64,000 nucleotides of DNA from NCBI RefSeq assembly GCF_000003195.3, contig NC_012870.2, forward strand, positions 32,268,562 through 32,332,561, read 5' to 3'. Under the pieces are notes generated by a model. The model did no database searches and was not told the DNA's origin. It was given only the letters and a program-made list of their open reading frames with translations. Positions 55,632-64,000 of this stretch are shown in pieces. The stretch is from Sorghum bicolor. Taxonomy: Eukaryota; Streptophyta; Magnoliopsida; Poales; Poaceae. How positions within the stretch are numbered: position 1 is the first letter of the stretch; the number at the start of each line of letters is the position of its first letter. Position numbers and translations under genes: made by a program.

Positions 55632-58600
55632 ATGCCTGTAAGACTCGTCGCCGCCGATGACTGGCGCCCGTCGTCGATGACGGAGCGCCGGCTGTTAGAG
55701 CTCGAGAAGGAGGGACTGCTGCGCCGCCGCACCTCGCTGTCGTCGCCAGAGTGGATCGCGCCGCCAGCGAGCCACAGGGCGCCTCAGCCACCCGAGGGCT
55801 ACGTGGTGTCGTTCGCCAAGTTTCACCGCCACGGTCTGGGTGCGCCTCCAAGCCGCTTCATGCGGGCCCTCTGCTTCCATTATGGGGTGGAGCTGCAGCA
55901 CTTCTCTCCGAACGCCATCACCGTGGCGGCGGTCTTCGCCGCCGTGTGTGAGGGCTTCCTAGGGATGATGCCGCACTGGGAGCTGTGGCTCCACCTCTAC
56001 AGGGGCGAGCTGTTTCACGCCTCCACCGGAACCACGGGCGTGAGGAAACCCGTACGGGCGGGTTGCCTCAATCTGGTGCAGAAGACGGGGAAGACGGACC
56101 GGCCGCGGGAGTACATCCCGGTAGGGTTGTCGACCAACCACGCCGGTTGGGACTCCCAATGGTTCTACCTGCGGAACGACGACAACCTCCTTCCTTCCTA
56201 CTCGGGCCGTCTGATCTTGGAGCGCCCGGCGGACTGGACTTACGGCGTCGTCCAAGCTCATCAGCCTCGGCTCGACCCTCTCCTCGACGCCCTGAAGAAG
56301 CTTCGCCAGGAAGGTTTGACCGCCGCCCTTGTCCTCTCGGGCGTCCATCATCGGAGAGTTCTCCCTCTGATGTCACGACCGCTGAGGATGGACGAGATGG
56401 GCCCTGGCGTCTCGTTTCGGGACCTCGAGGCATGTCGGATGTCCAGCGAGCCTCCGGCAGACGATGAAGTCGCGGCCCGAGTCAGGGCCGCAATTGCCGG
56501 TGATTTTAAGCCGGAGCATGTCAACGGCTTCCCCATGAGGCCTGACGCAGGCTCGATCGATCTGGTACGCTTTCTTCTTACACGCACCCTCGATTCTGGG
56601 TTTCTCTTATTCCCTCTCTTTCTTCTAAGTTTTGGCAGGGTCGAATTGATGTCCGGTCCTCGAGGCCTCCGGTAAAGGAGGACGAGGTCGATCGCGACAA
56701 GCGGCGCCAATCCGCCGAGAAGCTGAAGTCTGCCAAGGACTCCGCAAAGAAGGGGGAGAAGAAGAAGAACCTCGACCGCCAAGCATTAGAGGCGCGTCGA
56801 GCCAAATCCAGGCAGAGGGGGGAACCTGAGGAAGAATCCCCCAACGATGATGATGACGACGACGAGAGTAGCGACGACTCCGAGGGGATGGCGTCGCGCC
56901 TTGATCGGATCCTCGAGGGCCCGCCTCGAGGTGACGTCGACGCCCCCCGGACGGAGGCGCCGGAGGAGGGTCCGAGCGGATCTCGTCGTCCCCGGCCCGA
57001 CGCTCCTTCCGCACTCAAGGCGGGCCAAGACGCACCGCGCCCTCCCCTGGCGCCCAGGGAGAGCGGTCCGGCTAGGTCCCAGGCGTCGGGGCCGCTAACT
57101 CGCGGTCGCGCTGCGGCCTCTGAGAAAGGGGACGCCGGTCGTAGGAGCGCGAGTCCCGGCGCCCGCCAGGCGGGGACCGACGTACCTAGGCCAGTTTCTG
57201 CCCCCGAGGGGCCTAGCGCCCCGACGCGGGGTGGTTCGAGGCCCGCTGGTCGGGTAGGCGGAAGGCGGGCCGTTCTGCCCGTGGGGTAAGCCCTTTTGTT
57301 GTTGCGGTCTTTGTCCCCCCATTCTTTCACCCTTCCTCACATGCCGACTTTTTCTCAGGCTGAAACGGACCCTCGAGCAGGCCCAACCATCGATGGCCAA
57401 GAGGCTCAGAACAGGTGCCGCCTCCACGGAACCAGGTTCGTAGTTAATTCCTGGGTGTCGCGATATTCTTACGTCGGTTATCATAACGTCTGACCCTCAC
57501 CCTTTGTTTTGTAGGCCCGTCAAGCACCCAACCTTCAGTCGGCGTTGAGATGGCTTTGCCTCGTCCCGCGCCTACTCCGCCGCCACCGACTCATGATGCG
57601 GCCCCCCAGATGCGAGCGTCAGAGGGAGCCCCCGAGCCCTCTCGATTGGGGGTCGAGGGGGAACCCATCACCATCAGCGATACGTCTGATGGCAACGAAG
57701 CGTCTGGGGGCGCTCGACCTATGGAGGAAGAAGCGTCGACTCCCAACGTCGCAGGACGGACTCCCTGGCCCGCAGGCCTTCGAGTCCTTGAGACACAAAG
57801 GAAGATGGTGGAGGAGGAGGGGCGGGAGCGCGAGGCGACGCAGCCGTCACTGGAGCAGCAGCAGCAGCAACCTCTGCCGGAGGAGCAACTGCAGCATCAG
57901 CAGGAGGAGCAGCAGCAGCTGGGGCAGCAACAGCAGCTGGGGGGCCAGGAGAACGAGCCGCTCGAGCCCCCGCCTCAAATTTTGGCCGAAACGGCGCCGC
58001 TGGCATCGCAAGAGCCCGGCGATCAAGAGGGAGATTTGCCGGTGTACGGGCCTCCTACCCCAGCGTGGCTCCTCCCGGGGGCGCCTGCCGCGATCCGGGC
58101 AGAGTCGGGGCGAGCGGACGGAGTGGTGGCGCTCGCCTGCATGATGCGCACCCCTACCGACCCCGAGTCCGAGATCAAGGGGACACTCTACGGCATGGAC
58201 GGGATCGCCCCAGGGTTCCTCCGGGAGCGTCGAGCGTGGGAGGACCATTTTCCCTCTGAGGAAGACGAGATCGGATCGTCTGGGAGCAAGGACGGTACGT
58301 GGAAGACGGTGGACGACGACGGCCGGTTCCCTTGCCTCGCCGACCTGTTCTTGCGCCACGGGGGTTCCTTCGAGACCGTCGAGAACTTCCTCCGCGGCGT
58401 CAAGGTGCGGGCCGATCGGGAGATGGAGAACTGGTGCCCCGATCGGATTCGTATCCGAGCTTCCAGCGACCCGTCCGAGCCCAATATCTTCCTCGATGAC
58501 AAGAAGAAAGTCGAGAAGTGGGAGCACGTCGAGGAGCTCCGCCTTTGGATGAAACACGTGGTGGGGCTCCTATCGGACGTCATCAACAACGGGCTCGGGC

Positions 58601-59907
58601 CCGCTTATTTTGTAAGTGTTTCTCGAGCTCCAATCGTCGTGGTGCTTTCGGGTCTCCGTGTTCTAATCCCCCTGGCCCCTGATTCGCAGGATATGAAAGA
58701 GACCTCTCGCATCAAGTCTAGCTTCATACATGCCACGAGGGGCGGATGGGAGCAGCTTCCCCTCCTCAAGGATCAACTCCTCGAGTCACAGGAAAAGCTG
58801 CTTAAAGCTTACAAAGATCTTATAGCACTCGAGGAGGAGAAGAAGGTGAGGGAGGCTGCTTTGGCCGAGGCCCGAGAGGTCTCGAAGAAGGCGGAGGAGG
58901 AGGCGGTGCGGCTACGGGAGCGGGCTCTTACGGTCGAGGAGGCCGCGTCCAGAGCCCGGGAGGAGGTCCTGTCCCACAAGGGCATCATTGCGGACTTGGA
59001 CAAGGAGAAGGGCCTTCTCCAAACCGACCTGGACTCCCTCCGCGATACCTTGCAGAAGATGAAGGTGGCGTACGTGGACAATGAGGTCGCCAGGGGTGCC
59101 GCCGAGGACGCAAAAAAGAAAGCCCTCGAAGACCTCGAGATGGAGCGAGCTCGATCCCGCAGTCTCTCTGACGACGTCGAGCGTCTGAAGGGAGAACTGC
59201 TAGAGAAGAGTGGAGCCGTCGCTCAGGCTGGCAGGGTGATCGAAGATCTCCGCGTCGCCAATACTGAGCTGACGCGCTCCAACAGAGAGATCGAGCGTGC
59301 CAATACCAGATTGGTTGGCGAGAACACGGCTCTAGAGGAGAGCATCAAAGGTATGTTCCCTTTGTCGAATTTCCTTTTCGAGGTGTGCTTGAGTTTTTTC
59401 TAAAGCTCCTTTGTATTGGTATTTGTAGGGCTCAAAGACGAACTTCTGGCCGCCCAAGTCGAGGCTCGCAACGCCAAGGCTCAACTCGAGGCTGAGGTTG
59501 CTTTGAACCGTCGAGTGCGGACGGCGATAAGCGATCTCTCGACCTCCTGGGAGGTCGAGCCTATGGATGAGTCGAGGGAGGACGCCCGAGGCGACGCCCT
59601 GATCGACCAGTTGTGCTACATAGGCGCAGCGCTGCGAGATTGGGTGCGGGATGCCCTCCACGTCGGGGTAAAGCGGGCGATGGCGGTCGTCTGCTCGGGC
59701 TTCTCCTACGACATGGAGGTGGTGTCTCATGGCTTCGTCACCGACATCTCCAAGACCGACGCGGAGAACGAGGAGAGGCTCCATGCCTTGATCGACGACG
59801 CGGAGGCTCCTGGAGAAAGGTTGGCCAAGCTCTTCGAGCCTGAGGTGCTCCCTCCTGAGGCTAGCTCGGGCGGAGGTGAGGGTGGCGAGGATCGTACCAT
59901 GGACTGA
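55632..59907 (+). CDS. Intact spliced antisense gene of element E (Transposase_28-like and coiled-coil protein)
   Basis: Predicted exons are 55632-56564, 56639-57285, 57359-57435, 57515-58611, 58690-59350 and 59429-59907, joined by GT-AG introns of 73-79 bases. They sum to 3,894 bases, 1,297 codons plus TGA, with no stop. Exon 1 (311 residues) resembles the plant 'putative gypsy type transposon' domain (EWIAPPASH near residue 40, then VCEGFLGMMPHWELWLHLY). Exon 2 is lysine/arginine-rich (a likely nuclear signal), then acidic and proline-rich. Exon 4 has EPITISDTSDG, short glutamine runs and a conserved block (DLPVYGPPTPAWLLPGAPAA). Exons 5-6 are a long coiled coil ending with ALHVGVKRAMAVV. 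Intron 4 (78 bases) has no in-frame stop and could be retained. The function is unknown; a nuclear, multimerising, possibly regulatory role is inferred. Confidence 0.75.
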
Positions 59908-60459
59908 GGCCTGCGAGCCTGCTTGGGGTGCCTGGGGCCCCTTGTATAAAACTTAGTTAATCCTGTTTCTAAGCGATACAGTATTTTTGTGGTTGTTAAA
60001 TGTTTGTTTGTCTTTCCACTCGAGGTTCTTTTATTTCTTTTGCACCTACACATGTGTTCCTTGTTCGATTTTTCGTAAAACACAGCTTCGATCGCCTCGA
60101 GGGTGAGGGAGTGAGTAGAGTTTCCATAGCCCGGGGGCGTAGGTGTTCTCAGGCTCGCTATCCTTCGGTCCTCGAGGGGCTCGAGGCGCCTCGACTACTC
60201 GATCGTTCAAGGTTTACTAAGTAGGAAAGAGAGAAACTTTTTGGCTTTTTCGACGCTTGGGGAGGGGTCGTCCCTCTGATAGCCCCCGAGGGGGTGCGGA
60301 CTATGATGGGTCATGGTCGGCATCCCCTTTTAACGTCGAGACAATAATTCGTAACTATTTTTGGTACAGAAAGAAACTGCTCGAGGGAAAGACTTTATTT
60401 ATTCATGCGTTCATTTACAAAGTCTTCGTACAAAAGGCAGGATCGTAAATCTAGGACTT
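59908..60459. other. Convergent spacer between antisense gene and pol of E
   Basis: The 552-base spacer contains ATAGCCCCCGAG (60279-60290) followed by a hairpin (about 60291-60327, core stem 60299-60318). The reverse complement of AATAAATAAA lies near 60395, just beyond the pol stop on the minus strand. No gene. Confidence 0.65.
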
Positions 60460-63400
60460 CTAGGGGTAGAATCGACGTAGCTGTTCGATGTTCCATGCGT
60501 TGGTGAAAACTGCCCCCTTTTCGTCCGCCAATTTGTACGTTCCTGGCTTAAGGACCTCGGCCACCACATACGGGCCTTCCCAAGGTGGGGTTAGCTTGTG
60601 GCGTCCTTGGTTGCTTTGCCGGCGTCGTAGGACAAGGTCGCCTACGTTGAGGTCCCTCTTGCGCACGTGCTTGTCGTGGTAGCGTCGGAGTCTCTGCTGA
60701 TATCTAGCAGAGTTGAGGAGGGCCATGTCTCGAGCCTCCTCGAGTTGGTCGACCGCGTTTTCTTGAGCTTCTTTGTTCGATTGCTCATTGTAAGCCTTGA
60801 GTCGAGGCGACCCATACTCGAGGTCTGTGGGGAGGATAGCCTCAGAGCCGTAGACCATAAAGAACGGGGTGTATTTGGTGGCCCTGCTCGGCGTTGTCCT
60901 TAGGCTCCATAGGACCGAGGAAAGCTCCTCGACCCATCTCTTGCCGAATTTCTTCAATCGATTGTAGATCCTTGGCTTGAGTCCTTGCAAAATCATGCCG
61001 TTGGCACGCTCGACCTGGCCGTTAGTTCGAGGGTGGGCTACTGCGGACCAGTTCACACGGATGTGATGCTGATCGCAGAAATCCAAGAACTTTCTGCCAG
61101 TGAACTGGGTGCCGTTGTCGGTGATGATGACATTGGGGATCCCAAATCGGTGGATGATGTCGGAGAAGAAAAGGACGGCCTGCTCGGAGCGGATGTTAGT
61201 GATGGGTCGAGCCTCGATCCATTTGGAGAACTTGTCAATAGCCACCAGCAAATGGGTATACCCTCCTTTCGCCTTTTGTAGAGGTCCTACTAAATCGAGC
61301 CCCCACACCGCAAACGGCCAGGTGATGGGGATCATCTGAAGAGCGTGGGCGGGCTGGTGCGTCTGTTTGGCGTAAAATTGGCACCCATGACACGAGCGTA
61401 CGAGCTCGATGGCATCCGCCACGGCCGTTGGCCAGTAAAAGCCTTGCCGAAAAGCGTTTCCTACAAGGGTCCGTGGGGCGGCGTGGTGGCCACAAGCCCC
61501 CGAGTGCAGGTCGTCGAGGAGTTTTCGGCCTTCCTCTATGGTGATGCAACGCTGTAAGATCCCCGTCGGGCTCGGTCGATATAGCTCGTTGTCTTCACCA
61601 TAGATCACATATGATTTGGCCCGTCGAGCGATACGACGAGCTTCTGTCCTGTCTTCTGGCAACTCACCGCGGATAAGGCAGTCGAGGAACGGTGTGCGCC
61701 AATCGAATGGTCGACCCGGTCGTCGTTCTATTTCCATCACCTCTTCCTCCATCAAGAGCGCATCGACAGCATTGGTTGGTTGGGCGATGGTGGTACCGGC
61801 GCCAGCCCCCGTGCCTAGGTCGACGGATGGCTCGTGTAGATCCTTTGAGAATACATCAGGCGGCACTGTGCCTCTGGTAGATGCAATCTTGGCGAGTTCG
61901 TCGGCTGCCTCGTTGTAGCGTCGAGCGACATGGACGAGCTCGAGGCCGTGGAATTTGTCTTCGAGTCGACGCACCTCCTTGCAGTATGCTTCCATTTTTG
62001 GGTCATGGCAACTCGAGGCTTTCATTACCTGGTCGATGACGAGTTGGGAGTCGCCTCGGACGTCGAGGCGTCGGACTCCTAACTCAATAGCGATCTTGAG
62101 ACCGTTGACGAGGGCCTCATATTCTGCGACATTGTTAGATGCGGCGAAATGAATCCTGATTATGTACCTCATGTGGACGCCCAAGGGTGAGATGAACAGT
62201 AGGCCGGCCCCGGCCCCAGTTTTCATGAGTGACCCGTCGAAATACATTGTCCACAGCTCCGCCTGGACCTGAGTCGGGGGAAGCTGGGAGTCCGTCCATT
62301 CTGCGACGAAGTCTACCAGGGCTTGCGATTTGATGGCCTTTCGAGGCGCGTAAGTGAGAGTCTCGCTCATGAGCTCGACCGACCACTTCGCTATCCTTCC
62401 CGTGGCCTCCTTGCTCTGGATTATTTCGCCCAAAGGGAAAGAAGAGACCACCGTGATAGGATGACCAAGGAAATAATGCTGTAATTTACGGCGGGCAAGG
62501 ATTACGGCGTAGATTAGCTTCTGGATTTGGGGGTAACGCGCCTTGGTCTCCGAAAGCACCTCGCTGACGAAATAGACCGGCCTTTGGACTGGCAGCGCGT
62601 GACCCTCCTCTTGTCTTTCGACCACCACCGCCGCGCTGACGACCTGGGTCGTCGACGCGATGTAGAGGAGCAGCGGTTCCGCAGGTTGAGGTGGAACCAG
62701 GACTGGTGCCGAAGTCAGCGTCTTTTTCAGCTTTTCAAGTGCTTCCTCGGCCTCGGGGGTCCAAGAAAAACGCTCGACCTTCTTCAGGAGTCGATATAAT
62801 GGTAATGCCTTTTCTCCTAGTCTCGAGATGAAACGGCTCAGAGCCGCCAGGCACCCCGTGACTCTCTGGACACCCTTGATGTCTCGGATTGGCCCCATTT
62901 TTGTGATGGCCGAGACTTTCTCGGGGTTGGCCTCGATACCGCGCTGTGAAACAATGTATCCTAAGAGCATGCCTCGAGGCACGCCGAAAACGCACTTCTC
63001 GGGATTAAGCTTGATCCGGCTGGTGCGTAAGCAGGTGAAAGCAACCTCGAGGTCCTGGATCAGGTCTCCTCGTTGCTTTGACTTGACGACAATGTCGTCG
63101 ACGTAGGCCTCGACCGTTGAACCTATATGTTCGCCAAATACGTGGAGCATGCAACGTTGATACGTGGCTCCCGCGTTTCGAAGCCCAAATGGCATGGTCA
63201 CGTAGCAATACATCCCGAAAGGCGTGATGAAAGAGGTCGCGAGCTGGTCGGACTCTTTCATTTTTATTTGGTGATAACCAGAATAAGCATCAAGGAAAGA
63301 AAGGGTTTCACATCCCGCGGTAGAATCGACAATCTGATCAATGCGTGGTAACGGAAAGGGAACTTTTGGACATGCTTTATTCAGACTAGTATAATCGACA

Positions 63401-63681
63401 CACATCCTCATTTTCCCATTCTTTTTCTTAACTAATACAGGGTTCGCTAACCAGTCAGGATGATGAACCTCCTTGATGAATCCGGCCGTCAAAAGCTTGT
63501 GGACTTCCTCGCCAATGATCTTGCGCTTTTCCTCGTCGAATCGGCGCAACCGCTGCTTCACTGGCTTGGAACCGGCTCGAATCTCCAAGGAGTGCTCGGC
63601 GACTTCCCTCGGTATGCCCGGCATATCCGAGGGACTCCATGCAAACATATCAGCATTCGCACGGAGAAAGTCGACGAGCAC
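60460..63681 (-). CDS. pol: pol of element E: reverse transcriptase, RNase H, integrase (intact)
   Basis: A 1,073-residue open frame counted from the GTG at 63681; it is in frame with the upstream UAG, so the protein probably begins by readthrough rather than at this codon. RT: FLDAYSG (D131), TPFGMYCYVTMPFGL (153-167), YVDD (193-196). RNase H: FDGS (D482), E522, GDSQ (D544) and D594. Integrase: zinc-binding H726, H732 or H733, C764 and C767; catalytic D796, D855 and E891, the last two 35 residues apart as usual. The C-terminus has GDLVLRRR...PPWEGPYVV and ends NIEQLRRFYP; no chromodomain. All catalytic residues are present, so the enzyme looks functional. Confidence 0.93.
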   Translation of the reverse strand: MLVDFLRANADMFAWSPSDMPGIPREVAEHSLEIRAGSKPVKQRLRRFDEEKRKIIGEEVHKLLTAGFIKEVHHPDWLANPVLVKKKNGKMRMCVDYTSLNKACPKVPFPLPRIDQIVDSTAGCETLSFLDAYSGYHQIKMKESDQLATSFITPFGMYCYVTMPFGLRNAGATYQRCMLHVFGEHIGSTVEAYVDDIVVKSKQRGDLIQDLEVAFTCLRTSRIKLNPEKCVFGVPRGMLLGYIVSQRGIEANPEKVSAITKMGPIRDIKGVQRVTGCLAALSRFISRLGEKALPLYRLLKKVERFSWTPEAEEALEKLKKTLTSAPVLVPPQPAEPLLLYIASTTQVVSAAVVVERQEEGHALPVQRPVYFVSEVLSETKARYPQIQKLIYAVILARRKLQHYFLGHPITVVSSFPLGEIIQSKEATGRIAKWSVELMSETLTYAPRKAIKSQALVDFVAEWTDSQLPPTQVQAELWTMYFDGSLMKTGAGAGLLFISPLGVHMRYIIRIHFAASNNVAEYEALVNGLKIAIELGVRRLDVRGDSQLVIDQVMKASSCHDPKMEAYCKEVRRLEDKFHGLELVHVARRYNEAADELAKIASTRGTVPPDVFSKDLHEPSVDLGTGAGAGTTIAQPTNAVDALLMEEEVMEIERRPGRPFDWRTPFLDCLIRGELPEDRTEARRIARRAKSYVIYGEDNELYRPSPTGILQRCITIEEGRKLLDDLHSGACGHHAAPRTLVGNAFRQGFYWPTAVADAIELVRSCHGCQFYAKQTHQPAHALQMIPITWPFAVWGLDLVGPLQKAKGGYTHLLVAIDKFSKWIEARPITNIRSEQAVLFFSDIIHRFGIPNVIITDNGTQFTGRKFLDFCDQHHIRVNWSAVAHPRTNGQVERANGMILQGLKPRIYNRLKKFGKRWVEELSSVLWSLRTTPSRATKYTPFFMVYGSEAILPTDLEYGSPRLKAYNEQSNKEAQENAVDQLEEARDMALLNSARYQQRLRRYHDKHVRKRDLNVGDLVLRRRQSNQGRHKLTPPWEGPYVVAEVLKPGTYKLADEKGAVFTNAWNIEQLRRFYP

Positions 63682-63687
63682 GGCTTC

Positions 63688-63690
63688 CTA
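63688..63690 (-). promoter_or_regulatory. Conserved in-frame UAG between protease and RT (E)
   Basis: In the copy with fully open pol this is the only stop between protease and RT, with the same context (CTCGACCCCAAATAGGAAG) as in A and B. This is the strongest case for a functional recoding or termination site. Confidence 0.65.
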
Positions 63691-64000
63691 TTTGGGGTCG
63701 AGGTCGGTGCTGATTGTCAGCACCTTGCCGTCGGAGTTGTTGGGGTCGAGCGGGATCTTCTTAGTTCCTTCCGCCGCCTCGAAGCTGCCCGCATGACGTT
63801 TAGGTTCTGGAGCCTCAGCGGCCATGGCTTCGAGCTTCGCAACGAGCTCGGTGGAGCTCTCGACCGCCTCCCCGTACTCGACGCACTCGACGTCGCACTC
63901 GTACGCGTGCTCGAAGGAAGAACTGATGGTGATGACGCCTTTGGGACCAGGCATCTTCAGCTTCAAGTATGTGTAGTTGGGTATAGCCATGAACTTGGCG
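63688..64000 (-). CDS. gag-pro: gag-protease of element E, C-terminal part (cut by window end)
   Basis: About 100 residues after the protease core, from the segment equivalent to YAKFMAIPNYTYLKL to the UAG. It matches B at 18774-19079 closely (ECDVECVEYGEAVESSTEL), with few differences. The gag domain, knuckle and active site lie beyond the window. Confidence 0.85.
   Translation of the reverse strand, partial: AKFMAIPNYTYLKLKMPGPKGVITISSSFEHAYECDVECVEYGEAVESSTELVAKLEAMAAEAPEPKRHAGSFEAAEGTKKIPLDPNNSDGKVLTISTDLDPK

Larger units (their letters stand above)
53661..64000 (-). mobile_element. Element E, Tat-lineage Ty3/gypsy retrotransposon (B family), truncated by the window end
   Basis: In minus orientation: 3' LTR 53661-54704, 3' non-coding region, antisense gene 55632-59907 on plus, pol 63681-60460, and the protease end of gag-pro from 63688 to the window edge. 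It shares LTR ends, gene order and proteins with B but differs in LTR sequence. Both visible coding regions are intact, so it is the best-preserved copy here. The five bases before it are ATAGT; the matching duplication is outside the window. Confidence 0.93.

Overview
This window looks like nuclear DNA of a grass, probably panicoid. That is an inference from the type and density of its LTR retrotransposons; no single-copy host gene, rRNA or tRNA gene is visible. Essentially every base belongs to a Ty3/gypsy LTR element or a fragment of one. Two kinds are present: GC-rich elements with Tat-lineage features (gag-pro, pol without chromodomain, plus a spliced antisense gene), and AT-rich Athila-like elements with a tRNA-Asp primer site that carry gag-pro but no polymerase.

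Layout. 1-3353: 3' end and LTR of a plus-strand Athila-like element (F). 3420-3718: inverted LTR fragment. 3719-8431 and 47006-49421: a damaged plus-strand Athila-like element (G), split by a four-deep nest. Element C (minus, 8432-47000, duplication ATCAA) sits inside G. Element A (minus, 10623-40877, duplication GGAGT) sits inside C. Element B (plus, 14835-29197, duplication GGCCG) sits inside A. C also carries a solo LTR (45027-45714, duplication AAGAC). 49422-51151: patchwork of related LTR pieces. 51152-53660: element D (minus, C family). 53661-64000: element E (minus, B family) inserted in D and running off the window with pol and antisense gene intact. By eye, LTR divergence rises from B (about 1.7%) through A (about 2.4%) to C (about 4%), the order the nesting demands.

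How the parts work together. In A, B and E, gag-pro and RT-RNase H-integrase lie in one frame separated by a UAG in an identical context. A convergent antisense gene with its own TATA box and short introns lies between integrase and the 3' LTR. In E it has six exons that join into one open 1,297-codon frame; in B the splice sites and five of six exon lengths are the same but three stop codons break it; in A it is decayed. Between the coding blocks and before the 3' LTR the elements carry repeated modules made of a 31-38 nt hairpin abutting a 12-nt G-rich motif, the last of which is the polypurine tract. C, F and D have no polymerase and presumably depended on other elements.

Most notable: the conserved spliced antisense gene, the hairpin-polypurine modules, the shared UAG, a three-LTR structure in A whose LTR lengths are explained by a 38-bp minisatellite, and an open reading frame in G that is split by C yet stays in frame across the target-site duplication.
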